In this document: piece by piece, positions 1-10,234 of the stretch
Numbering within the stretch: position 1 is the stretch's first letter
Layout: each line of letters opens with the position of its first letter
Assembly (NCBI GenBank): GCA_030765065.1
Contig: CM060990.1
Span: forward strand, 669,196,118 to 669,260,117
Reading direction: 5' to 3'
Length of the DNA: 64,000 nt
Source of the DNA: Deroplatys truncata
Lineage: Eukaryota; Arthropoda; Insecta; Mantodea; Mantidae
Notes under the pieces: model-generated
Database searches by the model: none
Told to the model about the DNA's origin: nothing
The model's input: the letters and a program-made list of their open reading frames with translations, nothing else
Position numbers and translations under genes: made by a program

Positions 1-204
1 TGTTTCCACAAAACCTTAGTGCTAGGCAACTGTATCTCTACTTCTGCACGTGCCGGAGAGATGGCATTAGGTTGCCGTAAGGTTTACCTGCTTTCATTAA
101 CTATGAATAGATTGCAGAGCATTTGCAATTATGTTTATGTTGTGTTAGACTTAAGATGAGACTTTGGGTCGTGGTATTAAATATCGCATCTGGTATCGCG
201 ACTT

Positions 205-305
205 AGAAAAACCACGAAAAATGCCTCGTCAGATTGGTTGGCTCACCAGGGACTGCCCGAATGCAAGCCACCACCTGAAACATCCCGCTCGGTGCTCATA
301 TCGTT
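205..305 (-). repeat. SINE-3 fragment (tRNA-like head)
   Basis: This short stretch shares the order 'aaaaccacgaaaaa...', a GAATGC block and a CCCGCTCGGT terminus with copies at 1615, 1795, 12055, 25258 and, in the opposite orientation, 53820. In the SINE sense (minus) strand it reads as a degraded tRNA-derived head followed by a conserved body. Only about 100 bases are recognisable and the internal promoter boxes are weak, so it is a relic. Confidence 0.5.
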
Positions 306-427
306 GTCTTCCTCAATTTTTGGTAATAGAATGACTGCAAGAAGATCCAAAGCATACAGTCTTTTCTGTAAATAATAACAGCCCAAACCTTTAATGCGTC
401 TCACACCATACGTTAGGTTTTGGACAT

Positions 428-670
428 AAAAAATTAAATCAAATTGAACTTTATTTTTGGACGCTCATTAACTGCTGTGGGCCTTAGCGTCCCATTCTAT
501 ATTGGGCGTGAAAGAATAGAAATTTTGTTCAAAGGCCTCTTTATCAGGCTTGAGGTTCTGCGACACGGGACCACCGGCTTTACTTCCCTTCCAAGGAAGC
601 CATGTTAAGGATTTTTACTCCCGGAAAAATCTATCGCCCTCCGCCGGGTTTGAATCCCGTGCCTCAAAAG
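428..670 (-). repeat. SINE-1 copy, minus strand
   Basis: The copy reads, on the plus strand, from an A/T-rich tail through TTTATTTTTGGACGCTC to the remains of the tRNA-like head near 650 (GGGTTTGAATCCCGTGCC, a B-box complement). It is flanked by an imperfect 10-bp target-site duplication, TTTTGGACAT at 418-427 and TTTTGGACTT at 671-680. The extreme 5' head (A box) is missing. It belongs to the same family as the complete copy at 4682-4984. Confidence 0.85.
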
Positions 671-680
671 TTTTGGACTT

Positions 681-1084
681 GATGTTTAAAGCTGGTACAT
701 AGGCAATTTCCCTTATCTAAGTGAGTGCTTACTCTACCTCTACATTAAAAGCCATTTTTGTAAACAGCCATTGATTTAAGAAGCCTTTATGATCTTCAAT
801 CTGTTGGCACATAATGGATGCAAATTGAAACGAGCTTCATGGTCCTCATTGCGTGAGGCTTGTAGACATTGTAAGTGATATGGGCACAGCTTCAGATATT
901 TTCGTGCAATACGCCGACAGAACCTAAGGTATATGGTAGATTGATCTCTGCTGACAGCCGTTTTAAGCTTTCCGTAGACTCCTTGTCATGGCAGACAGTT
1001 CTACAAAGCAAATCCACTGCCATACGCCATGCCCGCGGTCCACTCGCTTGAACCTTTCATCCTGAAACTTCATCTTCTTCAACG
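681..1084. other. No gene; weak repeat similarity at 1000-1060
   Basis: I see no convincing coding or RNA feature. The segment near 1020-1060 (CCGCGGTCCACTCGCTTGA) resembles 25157-25185, so it is probably part of a dispersed repeat, but I cannot define its ends. Confidence 0.4.
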
Positions 1085-1530
1085 GATTACCTTCCCTTTT
1101 GTAGGGCTTATACCCCAAAGGATTTACAAGCCAATGCATTGGGTCAGTAGCCTGTGGAGGAGCAAGCAAAATCGGAATTATAGCACATCCGGATTGGGTA
1201 TTCAGCCCAATACTTTGTGTCAGTAGCCTGTCGAGGCGCAAGCAAACTCTAGATATTAGCATATCCAGGATGGATGATCAGCCCAATGTCTTGTGTCAGT
1301 AGTCTGTCGAGGAACAAGCAAGCTCTGGATTATAGCATATCCAAGATGTGTATTCAGCCCAACGTCTTGTGTCAGTAGTCTGTCGAGGAACAAGCAAACT
1401 CAGGATTATAGCATATCCAGGATGGGTATTCAGCCCAATGTCTTGTGTCAGTGGCCTGTCGAGGAGCAAGCAAACTCTGGATGATAGCATATACAGGATG
1501 GATGATCAGCCCAATGCCTGGTATGGCAGT
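1085..1530 (-). repeat. SINE-2 relative with five 76-bp tandem units
   Basis: The block GTCAGTAG recurs at 1143, 1219, 1295, 1371 and 1447, an exact spacing of 76 bp over five units. Each unit contains a version of CTGTCGAGGAGCAAGCA, a 'catatCCAGGATGG' segment and 'CAGCCCAATG'. The same words occur once each in the SINE-2 copies at 47690 and 61340 (GTCGAGGAGCAGACA, CCAGGATGG, CAGCCCGATGCCTGGTATG). The last unit ends with CCTGGTATGGC near 1523, as in SINE-2. The array is therefore an internal expansion of part of a SINE-2 body. Because 76 is not a multiple of three, open frames here are chance frames. Confidence 0.85.
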
Positions 1531-1599
1531 GAAAAAGAAGGAAATGAAATATAGTAATAAAAGGGATGATAGAAAAATTCACGGATAAATTATCCAAAC

Positions 1600-1730
1600 C
1601 AGCATTCGCCTAGCGACCGAAGAAAACCGCATAAAGCCTTTTAGTCAGGTTAGTTGGTCCCGGGGGTATGAATCTTCCGAATGCGAGACGCAAACGTTAT
1701 CGCGTCAACACCCCGCTCGGTTCGACTCTA
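1600..1730 (-). repeat. SINE-3 fragment
   Basis: It contains GAAAACCGCATAAAGCC, then a GAATGCGAGACGC block, and ends CCCCGCTCGGTTCG, the same order as other SINE-3 copies. The tRNA-like head is in the minus-strand sense. Confidence 0.55.
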
Positions 1731-1789
1731 AAATATGACGAAGAAATGAAATGACAGGAAAATTCGCGGCATTACGTAATTGACTCTAG

Positions 1790-1900
1790 CATTTGTCTAC
1801 CAACCAGGGAAAACCAGAAAAAACTCAAAGTAAGATGAAATCGATTCCGGGACCTCACGAGTACCAACCTCGTACGTTACTGCGAAGCCATCTCGCTTTT
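1790..1900 (-). repeat. SINE-3 fragment
   Basis: A second adjacent relic with AACCAGGGAAAACCAG, a B-box-complement-like 'ATCGATTCCGGGACCTC' and a terminal CATCTCGC. It is more degraded than the copy just upstream. Confidence 0.45.
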
Positions 1901-2044
1901 AAGCAAAATAATACCAGCAAGAAATGTTTCCTACTATTATATTAGCTTTTATAATCATATTTAATATTAACCAGCCACAAACGGATAATTTCGTATTTTA
2001 GTATTCATTATCGATTTTCAAAACACCGTATTACAACCAGGTTG

Positions 2045-2222
2045 CACAGGTTGGAGTGTGATGATGGAGTTAGAAGGTGTGAGCAAGAGAGAAAGAGACG
2101 GAGGGGAGTGGAAGAGGAAGAGATGGACGAAGATGAAGATGGTGGCAGAGAATGAGGTAAAGACAGTGAGAAAAAGAGAGAGCGGGAGGGAGGGAGGGAG
2201 GGAGGGAGAGAGAGAGGAGACT
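2045..2222 (+). repeat. Purine-rich tract with (GGGA)n
   Basis: About 170 bases are overwhelmingly A and G on the plus strand, ending in roughly five GGGA repeats and a GAGA run at 2181-2218. The open frame across it is low-complexity Lys/Arg/Glu and is not a credible gene. Homopurine mirror-like tracts of this kind can adopt triplex (H-DNA) structure; that is family knowledge, not something shown here. Confidence 0.8.
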
Positions 2223-3083
2223 CTGCATTTAACGCATTAACATCAAGCAGAGAAGTTTCAATGTAAGTCCGTTCACCAACTCAACATACTAGTAATAGTT
2301 TCTTGCCTTAATTTGCAACCAAGTGATTGTCTACGCCAGCTTTCGTGGCACGGACGCAGTCCTTTCCACACTCTCCAATAATTAGAAGTGATTATCGTGT
2401 TTGTCTCGTGATCCAGAGATTCGGAATTCAAACTTCGGTAAGCATGTGAGAACCCAAGCCTGATTTAGACATGTGTTTCTTCTTAAGGGATAAAATATCA
2501 CAGATTACAATCAAAACTTGATAGGAAGAACACTTATTAACTAATGAAATATTTATCTCCTAATTAGTATATAAGCTATCTTTGTTCGTCTTTTTCTAGT
2601 ACGCCATATTTTGCTTTAATTAACTTCTTTCGACATGCAGAAATAATACGACACTGAATTCATTGACACCACTGATTTGTGTTTGTGTGATAAATTAATT
2701 TTTAGAACAATTTCGCTTTATTGTTCTTAATGCGTTCGTATAATGCTTATGATGCTAAAAATAAACAAGTAACTGAAATCATCACCTCAACAGAAAATTA
2801 ATTTTACGAAGATAATATTTATACGAGGGATGTTTTTAAACTATGGTCCGTTATCTAATAAAATAGAAACTACTGATCTTTTGGTTAACTAAGTTTTTAT
2901 TTCAATGTACTCGTATATGCCTTAAGCTTTCTTTCCACATAGGTTTGACAATCAATTAAATTCTCATTTTGGTCTGGAATAAATTTTAGTGATTCCTCTT
3001 AATGGATGTTTGCCGCTAGTGCATAAAATAATCGTATGGTTCCTGAGATGCATTTTACTGTGTCTAAGATTCCATAGCATAAA
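2223..3083. other. No recognisable feature
   Basis: AT-rich sequence with stops in all frames and no repeat shared with the rest of the window that I can see. Confidence 0.5.
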
Positions 3084-3395
3084 TTGTGTTTTAATTATGG
3101 ACGCTCTTTAACTGCTGTGGTCATTAGCGACCCATTCTACAATTGGCGTGAAAGTCCAAAAATTTTGCTCAGTGCCTTTTTTCAGGCTTGGGGTTCTTTT
3201 ACGTGCCGTAAATCTACAACACGCGACCACTGGCGTTACTTTCCTTCCAAAGGAAGCCATGCTAAGTATTTTTATGCCCCAAAAAATCCATCGCCCTCCT
3301 CCGGGTTTGAACCCGCGATTTGGGGAGACGAGATGGTGTTATTGGTACCATAGCTTCCAGGAGAGATTCAAACTAGTGGCCCCAGAGTCAAATAT
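3084..3395 (-). repeat. SINE-1 copy, minus strand, altered head
   Basis: The body follows SINE-1 from ATGGACGCTCTTTAACTGC through CGTGCCGTAAATCTAC to GGGTTTGAACCCGCG. The tRNA-like head beyond 3315 is rearranged compared with 4682-4984. Short matching words (TAGCATA) at 3076 and near 3398 may be the target-site duplication. Open frames inside it are SINE sequence. Confidence 0.8.
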
Positions 3396-4160
3396 TTAGC
3401 ATATAGTAGCTGGAAGGAAGCAGTTGTGAATCTGCAAGTTAATGTGATGTTAGCCAAAAAAGACGGCTCGTTATTTATGTCCTTCAAGAAGCTTTCGTAC
3501 ATGTACCAAAATGCTCCCTAAGAGGTTATTACAGCTCATTCTCAGTAGAGAAAATGTTAATTCCAAAAACAGCTACACGTTTCCTAGATGTACCGGTAGC
3601 GGAAGTCAGGGACAAGGTTCTAAAAACGTATGCTACGATAAGACAAGTGTTCAAAAAACACTGATAAGTAGTAGAAAAGTAATTTAAGGTAAAAATTCTT
3701 GTGTAAATAATAAAACTACTGAAAAATATTTAGCAGTACGCACACAATTGCAAAGTGTACCTTACTTTTAAAATACCCCTAGTATAATTTTTTGGCAAGG
3801 AACAATAACTACACAAACTGCTCTCTTCCTGCTACCAACAAAGAGCCGAAACAAACGTAAAAGCTTCCAAGAACCTTTCCTAGTTTTGGCCAGATGTTTT
3901 TTCCTCTCAGTCGTTATCCTTTCTTAACAAGTGAGAAAATAAGCATAGCAAAAGTAAACAAAGTCATCATTTCTAGGCACCAGGATATATTTACTTGTTG
4001 TGTGTTATAGTTTAAACTGTTACACTCAATAGTAAACAATACGGTATCAAAGTATCTACATCTCCCTTACCTTATCTTTAACCTGAAGTGGTTTCACCCT
4101 TTCACATATATGTAAATAATGATAATAAATTATGTTATGTAACATCATAAATACAATACG
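3396..4160. other. No recognisable feature
   Basis: AT-rich DNA with no gene, tRNA-like element or shared repeat that I can identify. Confidence 0.45.
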
Positions 4161-4355
4161 TATACAGTGTGGATCATTTAAGTTGAGACTGTACAATATC
4201 TCCAAAACTAAGCGTTGTAGAAAGAAATGTCTTGAATAAAAGTTGCTTGATATTATGGGGAAAGTAAATGCCATTAGTCTTGTTTTATTTGGAGGACCTT
4301 GTGATGGTAATTTTAGGGTTAAATTTAATTCGACCCTAATTGTAGGTTCCTATTT
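4161..4355 (+). mobile_element. Foldback MITE, left arm only
   Basis: It starts TATACAGTGTGGATCATTTA, continues with CTCCAAAACTAAGCGTTG and TTGGAGGACCTTGTGATGG, and matches the left arm of complete copies at 29071-29420 and 51436-51795. The right arm is not found, so this copy is truncated or has diverged past about 4355. Confidence 0.75.
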
Positions 4356-4669
4356 ACACATTTATGTAAATAAAAAGCTAAATTACTTTCCAACTAAGCA
4401 ACAATTAAATCCAGTACATTCTTATTTTTCACTAAAATTGCAAGCAGCTAATAAACACGTGAACCAAATCTGTCCTTGTTTCTTTGTCTTTCTTGCACAA
4501 TTCGGTTTTACATAGAGTATACACAAAGGCTTTCAATCACCGCTCGCCCAAACCGTTCGCACTTTAAAAGCACGCCACACGACTTGTAAAATATATTTAG
4601 AACATTGCTTACTAAAGGTGAAAGAGATACGCGTGGACGTGCAGCTCCTGAAGCACAGAGCTATACTGG
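4356..4669. other. No recognisable feature
   Basis: A 90-codon open frame runs from the MITE arm into this AT-rich stretch. It begins inside the MITE and has no domain I recognise, so I do not call it a gene. Confidence 0.45.
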
Positions 4670-4681
4670 TTTCTCCAGTGG

Positions 4682-4984
4682 GATGTCGTCCTCCGTGGTG
4701 TAGTGGTTACCATGCTAGACTCTAGTTTCCAAGGTCACGGGTTCAAATCCGGCGGAGGGTGATGGATTTTTTTCGGGCATAAAAATCCTTAGCGTGGCTT
4801 CCTTCGGAAGGGAAGTAAAGCCGGTGGTCCCGTGTCGTAGATTTACGGCACGTAAAAGAACCTCAAGTCTGATAAAGAGGCCTCTGAGCAAAATTTCCGG
4901 TCTTTCACGCCCAATATAGAATGGGACGCTAAGAACCACAGCAGTTAAAGAGCGTCCATAAATAAAACTCTATTTAATTTTAAT
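4682..4984 (+). repeat. SINE-1, complete reference copy
   Basis: This is the best copy of a tRNA-derived SINE. The tRNA-like head carries an A box TGGTGTAGTGG (4696-4706) and a B box GGTTCAAATCC (4740-4750), spaced as in a tRNA and able to recruit RNA polymerase III (established for tRNA-headed SINEs). The body runs through TTACGGCACGTAAAAGAACC to GAGCGTCCATAAATAAAA and an A/T-rich tail. A perfect 12-bp target-site duplication TTTCTCCAGTGG lies at 4670-4681 and 4985-4996, marking both ends and indicating target-primed insertion. Confidence 0.93.
4697..4750 (+). promoter_or_regulatory. Pol III internal promoter of SINE-1 (A and B boxes)
   Basis: The A box is TGGTGTAGTGG at 4696-4706 and the B box is GGTTCAAATCC at 4740-4750. 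Both match the tRNA consensus closely. Whether the copy is transcribed cannot be judged from sequence. Confidence 0.75.
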
Positions 4985-4996
4985 TTTCTCCAGTGG

Positions 4997-5352
4997 CGAT
5001 CAAGTCTTAACTAACTCTGTCTTCTTTTCGTCGGCCGCTACCCAGCCGTAAGCCTGCGGAGGACGCTACGTGACCAGCTTCATCTTCCTATGAAGCATTA
5101 TCTGACGAGCTATCTGGTTGCCCTCTGGCGTGGCTGTTGGAACTAATTACACGGCTTAACCAGTAGTCACTGCGGGTTGCCTACTCCAACTCGCAGGCGA
5201 TCTTGCCGTAAAGTAAAGCATGAAGACGGAATATAGCTTTATCGCCTCCCACTGGGAAGATGGCTATAGAAACATAGGAGTTGAGCCCAATATGGCTCAA
5301 TCGGTAGACATAGTTAGCTAGCTAATGAAATTATGAGCTACCAGTAGACGGC
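4997..5352. other. Unclassified, moderate GC
   Basis: The stretch at 5020-5240 is richer in G and C than its surroundings but has no open frame, tRNA boxes or shared repeat that I recognise. It leads directly into the transposase remnant at 5353 and may be the degraded upstream part of that element. Confidence 0.35.
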
Positions 5353-5526
5353 TTCCTCGATTGGTGTAAGCAAGATCAACAAATGTATCTAACTGACGAC
5401 GCTAATTGTGATATGATCATCAATCCTGGGGAAGAGTATGACACCGGCGAGATCACCCCGGAAACATCACATTCTGAGCGACTGAAGATCGAATCTGCTG
5501 TAGCCTACATTGAACATGCCACTTGA
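5353..5526 (+). pseudogene. Tigger/pogo-like transposase C-terminus
   Basis: An open stretch of 57 codons starts with FLDWCKQDQQMYLTDD and ends with TGA at 5524. The pattern of an acidic 'L-T-D-D' segment, then an S-H-S-E-x-L-K-x-x-E-x-A helix (ETSHSERLKIESAVAYIE) before the stop resembles the C-terminal tail of Tigger/pogo-type (jerky-related) transposases. No DDE core is present upstream in the same frame, so it is a short relic. The assignment rests on pattern memory and is moderate; another DDE superfamily is possible. Confidence 0.5.
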
Positions 5527-6538
5527 TCTTTCCCTACAACCTAGGTTTCACATCGAAGGGTCCAAGTGAGTCAAGAAGTTAGTACAAAAGTTATGAAAGA
5601 CTTTTTCAAAAGTAACCTTCGCACTTAATGTTATAATCCATTTGTCGTTTATTTAAACTATATAAAGTACTCAGTTTACATTTTAAGCAAATATGTTGTA
5701 ACAAACAATTACTGCAGTGTGTTTTAAACGTTTCATCGACATATAGACCTATTAGCATAGTATCTTCGTGTTTCCATATCCGATGCTTCGTTCCCAATTA
5801 GCTGGAATAACCGTGAATCTACCGTTAACGGGAGTTAGCATTTATATCGTCGTTCACCATCTTTCTGTCGTTATTTCATTGTATGGAGACAATGTTCTTG
5901 GAGAATCTGCCTTACTTATGCCTCAGGAGAGGTGGGAGTTTCGCAAAACAATGGAGAAAGTGAGAACTCCCTTACAATAGCTTCAAAACACATTCAGGGT
6001 AATAGGACAAGTTGCGGGGTTGTTGTGAAGGTGAGAGCACGGGGTTAGGATGCAAAGGGGAAGGGTTGCAAACAGACCTAGCTGGTAACCTCCACCATAG
6101 AGAGAGACATAACTTTGCACGATTGGAATGTTAATTATCGCGGCCACGTCAAATTATTTCACGCGTTCGCAGCCGAGAAATTTGTCATTACATGCCACAG
6201 CACAACCCCCCTCCATTCCAGAACTCCTCTTACCCCTACCACCCCCTACCCACGGAGGTTGTATCCCTACAATAGTACTTGTATGGATTGCGTCGCGTCG
6301 CTGTTGTAGGGGATTCCGGAGTCCACTACAGATTGTTGTCCTTTGCAATAGCCCATTAAGAAACACTACTACACAACACCGGTGAAAAGATTTATGAAGC
6401 CCAGAACTCTGGTTGTGAGCCCCAAAAGACCTTCGGGAGCATAGAATCAGGGTGAAGTGATCTCGATAATTGATCAAGGAGAAACTAAACTGAGGCAATC
6501 GCCAAAAAATTATATTTGTAGTATATAAGCCGTCTAGT
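5527..6538. other. No recognisable feature
   Basis: Several short open frames overlap on both strands (for example 6128-6385 and 6154-6498), but they are C-rich low-complexity sequence around 6200-6270 and show no domain. Confidence 0.4.
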
Positions 6539-6757
6539 CATCCTCCATGGTGTAGTGGTTACCATGCTAGCCACTAGTTCCGGAGGTCGTGGAAGGGAAT
6601 TAAAGCCGGTGGTCCCGTGTCGTAGATTTACGGCACGTAAAAGAACCTCAAGCCTGATAAAGACCTGTGAGCAAAATTTCCGGTTTTTCACGCCCAATAT
6701 AGAATGGAGCGGTAAAAACCACAGCAGTTAAAGAGCATCCATAAATAGAACTAAATT
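6539..6757 (+). repeat. SINE-1 copy with internal deletion in the head
   Basis: It begins TCCTCCATGGTGTAGTGGTT with the A box intact. It then jumps at about 6592 from the head to GGAAGGGAATTAAAGCCGG, losing the B box and the segment up to about position 130 of the reference copy. The rest follows SINE-1 to CATCCATAAATAGAAC. Candidate flanks CGTCTAGTCA (6531) and CGTCTGATTCA (6760) are an imperfect duplication. Confidence 0.85.
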
Positions 6758-6829
6758 TTCGTCTGATTCACTGGAAATTAGTCTTTAATTTTCAATGCAA
6801 TTTTGTCATTGCACTTAAAATATTTATAT

Positions 6830-7560
6830 TCAAAAGAAAATTTTAAGAAGGTAATGATTGTGTCATTTTGTGCTGGGTATGCTACACACCTCACAGAAAG
6901 AAAATCATAACTCTTACACCTTTGGGTTAGAGTAGTAAACCCTTATCCATATTTTAGTGAAAGTATTACTCTACAAATTTGCACCACTGTTACGTATGAT
7001 AATTTGCTTGTGCTCAAGTCACGTGTTTTTTTCTTTCAAAATGATGCGAGTTTCCTTTCTCCAGTTTTTCACTGAAAAGCTTTTTCCGTGAATGACATTT
7101 TCAAAAGCAAATGATCCGTTTTCTCAGAAAATATTTAAATTAACTAAATTAAATTTTATGATGATAAAAACAACCCTTAAGTGTTGTTGCATATATATCT
7201 TGGTTATACAAGGTTACTTTTAAAAGAATGACTTCTGATAAATTTTAATCGAAGGATGATATAAAAGTAGATCAGTGAAGTTCGAGGGCATGATTCTATG
7301 TTCTGTAAAAAATTCAGTCTGATATCTTAAATAATTTTTGAAATGATGAGTCATGAATTTAGCAGATTTAATAGATATTGGTGCAATGTGGATTTTAATC
7401 TTCCCCTTAAAGTAACATTTTCAACACAGTTTAAAGCTGAAGCAAGTATGATTTCAACAACTTCTGAGTCAACTCGCTGTATAAAGGCTGCCCAAATAGA
7501 AATTTAATAAATACAATTATTTATGGTAGCAATCAATTCGAAAATTATATCTGTTCATAA
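6830..7560 (+). repeat. Unclassified repeat C
   Basis: Words such as CACAGAAAGAAAATCATAAC, GAAAATATTTAAAT, ATGATGATAAAAACAA and AATTTTAATCGAAGGATGAT recur in the same order at 34790-35200. Fragments are seen near 28960-29030 and 37075-37150 (AAGGTAATGGGT..., AATTTAGCAG). No coding capacity or termini can be defined. A 65-codon open frame at 7594-7791 lies at its junction with repeat B and is not convincing. Confidence 0.6.
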
Positions 7561-7967
7561 ATACTAGGCATTTCATATACTTATGGTCACGCTTTGAAGG
7601 TCTCTTTAGACTGTCTTAATAATAGTGAGGGGTGGAGTAAAGCATTTAAGTATATCACATCAGTTATTACTTTCTATACCACGTATTTAGTAGGTAGGAA
7701 AGGTATTGCATTCTATCCAAAAATTCTACACCGAGATCTCAACGAAAGTACACGTTTTGAGGCCCTTAGAATACAAAAAGAGCATTTTTAGAAAAAAACG
7801 GCAAGTCGGATAAATACCAAACTTAGTATTCAGGTTCAGAACCTTCCAAAGATGTAACACAGAGATTTTCAAGAAAATTCCTCACCCTCAACTATTCTTT
7901 ACATGGAACTATTTCAAAATGTTTGACTAAAAATGGCTGAAACAAATACTGTATACTAAATATACAC

Positions 7968-8825
7968 TACGTGATCAAAAGTATCCGGACACTCCCCACA
8001 AACATACGCTTTTCATCTTAGGTGAATTCTGCTGCCACCTACTGCCTAGTACTCATCATCCGCGACATCAGTAGTCATTAAACTTCGTGAAACAGCAGAA
8101 TGGAAACGACGCCTCACTTGGTGTAAGAGCGTCAACATTACACGATTGAACAGTGGCAAAACGTTGTATGGAGTGACGAATCAAGGTACACAATGTGGCG
8201 ATCCGATGGCAGGGTGTGGGTATGGCGAATGCCCGGTGAACGTCATCTGCCAGCATGTGTAGTGCCAAAACTAAAATTCGGAGGTGGTGGTGTTATGGTG
8301 TGGTCGTGTTTTTCCTGGAGGGGGCTTGCACCCCTTGTTGGTTTGCGTGGCACGATCACAGCGCATACGTACATTGATATTTTAAGCACTGTTTTGCTTC
8401 CCACTGTTGAAGAGCAATTCGGGGATGGCGATTGCATCTTTCAACACGATCGAGCACCTGTTCATACTGCACGGGCTGTGGCGGAGTGGTTACACGACAA
8501 TAACATCCCTGTAATGACCTGACCTGCACAGAATCCTGACTGGAATCCTATAGAACACCTTTGGGATGTTTTGGAACGCCGACTTCGTACCAGGCCTCAC
8601 CGACCTACATCGATACCTCTCCTCAGTTCCGCACTCCGTGAAGAATGGGCTGCCATTCCCCAAGAAACTTCCAGCGCCTGATTGAAAGTATGCCTGCGAG
8701 AGTGAACGCTATCATCAAGGCTAAGGGTGGGGCAACACCATATTGACTTCCAGCATTAGCGAAGGAAGGCGCTACGAACTTGTACGTCATTTTCAGCCAG
8801 GTGTCCGGATACTTTTGATCACGTA
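7968..8825 (+). mobile_element. Tc1-like DNA transposon, internally deleted
   Basis: The element is 858 bp with perfect terminal inverted repeats: TACGTGATCAAAAGTATCCG at the left end and its complement CGGATACTTTTGATCACGTA at the right end, starting and ending at TA as expected for Tc1/mariner. Full-length relatives are about 1.5 kb; here the region that would encode the N-terminal DNA-binding domain is largely gone. It interrupts repeat B. It can no longer encode a transposase but retains both ends. Confidence 0.95.
8100..8746 (+). pseudogene. Tc1-like DD34E transposase remnant
   Basis: The reading frame through 8193 contains the three catalytic positions of a DD34E transposase: D in WSDES (codon 8175), D in [11 protein letters not shown] (codon 8448) and E in NPDWNPIEHLWD (codon 8553), with 34 residues between the last two. 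Defects are visible: a TAA near 8124 and frame change upstream of QHYTIEQW, a TGA at 8520 where the family has Trp, and a frameshift near 8672 after which NFQRLIESMPARVNAI continues to a stop at 8744. The N-terminal helix-turn-helix domain is absent. It encoded a cut-and-paste transposase; this copy is dead. Confidence 0.93.
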
Positions 8826-9344
8826 CTGAATTTACATGACAAACAAAATTTATGTCTTGAATTTAATGGGAATAGCCTATGTAGCCTTCATTCGGAAGAA
8901 ATTTGTATAATCCTGTATAAATGGTAAATGTTAAGCGTTAAATGAAAACGTACCACACAAAAAATGTAAATCTCTTTGAAATACACAGTTTATTTGAATT
9001 AATTCTTTTTGTGGCACAAGCCGTTTCTAACATATACGTTATTAAGGGTTCGAATTGTTCAATGCTTATGTTATTTGTAAGTCCCGTCGAGTTTCAGTTG
9101 TTTCTCACGATTGCATGGAAACAGTATGAAATTTTACGGCCAGCATATAGCGTCCAGCTGATTAATCTCCATTTCCTTTGTATCTATAACGAAATATGTA
9201 ATCTAGCCATTTCTGCAAAGGTTTATTTGGATTAAAATGTAGTAGATAGACAAAATACGCTTTAGCAAGAATAGCTTGTATACCCACTAATGAAGGTAGA
9301 GCGTAGAGAAAGTCATGTGAATGTGTCACATATTTTTACTTTGT

Positions 9345-10160
9345 CTACTACGTGTAGTAATTAGGGGAAGTACTACATTCCACCCAAACTTTTGATAGCG
9401 AGTTTTCACCGGAAATACGTGTTTTGAGACCCCCTGAATCTAAAAAAAACATTTTTAAGAAAAGGTCGGTGAACAGCATAACTCAAAAACGAAAAGTCGG
9501 ATGAATACCAAACTTAGCATTTGGATTCAGTATATTTCAAAGATGCGATACGAAGATTTTCAAGAAAATCCCCCACTCCAGACTACCCTTTACATGGAAC
9601 ATTTTTCGACATTTTTTATTTTCTCAAAAATGGCTCTAAAAATGTTGGATTAAAATATCATATGTTTAAGATATTTTTATGGCAAATTAAACGCATATCT
9701 TGAATTTTCTAGGAATTTTCCCAAAAGTCTCCATTCTAAATAACTTTTGCATAACTGGTAAACCCTAATAGGTAGACAAAATTTTACTAGACAAAAAATT
9801 TAGATCTTGTTGAAACACACAACTTATGTCATATACCTTTCCGAGATATTCCATGTTATTTATTGGAATTTTCCAATACTTATACTTTTTCTCAAATGGG
9901 AATTTGTTATACGTTTTTTCGTACTGAACATACAAAGAGAACGGAATGCTCCACATAGCAACCAGCTCTTAAAAGAGTTGACTGTCGCTTAAAGCCTACC
10001 ATATTCCCCTTGCACGTACAAGAAAATTAGCAGTAAGATAGTTTCTGCAAATGTTTATCTCGATTAACATGAAGTAGACGAAAAATAAGTTTGTAAAAAT
10101 AGTTTGTACAAAAGTATAGAAAGTCATGTGAGTGTAACACATCAGATTTTTTTTAGGCTA
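9345..10160 (+). repeat. Unclassified repeat B, copy 2 (tandem with copy 1)
   Basis: It follows copy 1 head to tail. Shared words in order are TTTCACCGGAAATACGTG, TTTTGAGACCCCCTGAATC, AACGAAAAGTCGGATGAAT, ACACAACTTATG, and AGAAAGTCATGTGAGTGTAA at the end. Open frames inside it are short and not shared with other copies. Confidence 0.7.
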
Positions 10161-10234
10161 AATGCACAATTTGTACCAGTATACGCCTTAACCCAGAATC
10201 GCTGTTAATTGTTCTGAATTAAGCAATGCAACAA

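Larger units (their letters stand above)
7640..9345 (+). repeat. Unclassified repeat B, copy 1, split by a Tc1-like element
   Basis: The left half (7640-7967) has AGTAGGTAGGAAAGGTATTG, TTTTGAGGCCC, CAAGTCGGATAAATACCAAA and ATTTTCAAGAAAAT. The right half (8826-9345) has ACACAAAAAATG, TTGTGGCACAAGCCGTTTC, CAGTTGTTTCTCACGATTGC and AGAGAAAGTCATGTGAATG. The two halves join without a gap when compared with the copy at 9345-10150, so the Tc1-like element at 7968-8825 inserted into an older repeat. Confidence 0.75.

Noticed and set aside
1143-1522. CRISPR-like array
   Set aside because: The 76-bp units are contiguous with no unique spacers, and the context is eukaryotic SINE sequence.
1029-1554. Several overlapping 60-70 codon frames on both strands
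   Set aside because: They are produced by the 76-bp tandem array; the period is not a multiple of three, so each frame drifts.
6154-6498. 114-codon minus-strand frame
   Set aside because: C-rich low-complexity plus strand around 6200-6270; competing plus-strand frames and no domain.
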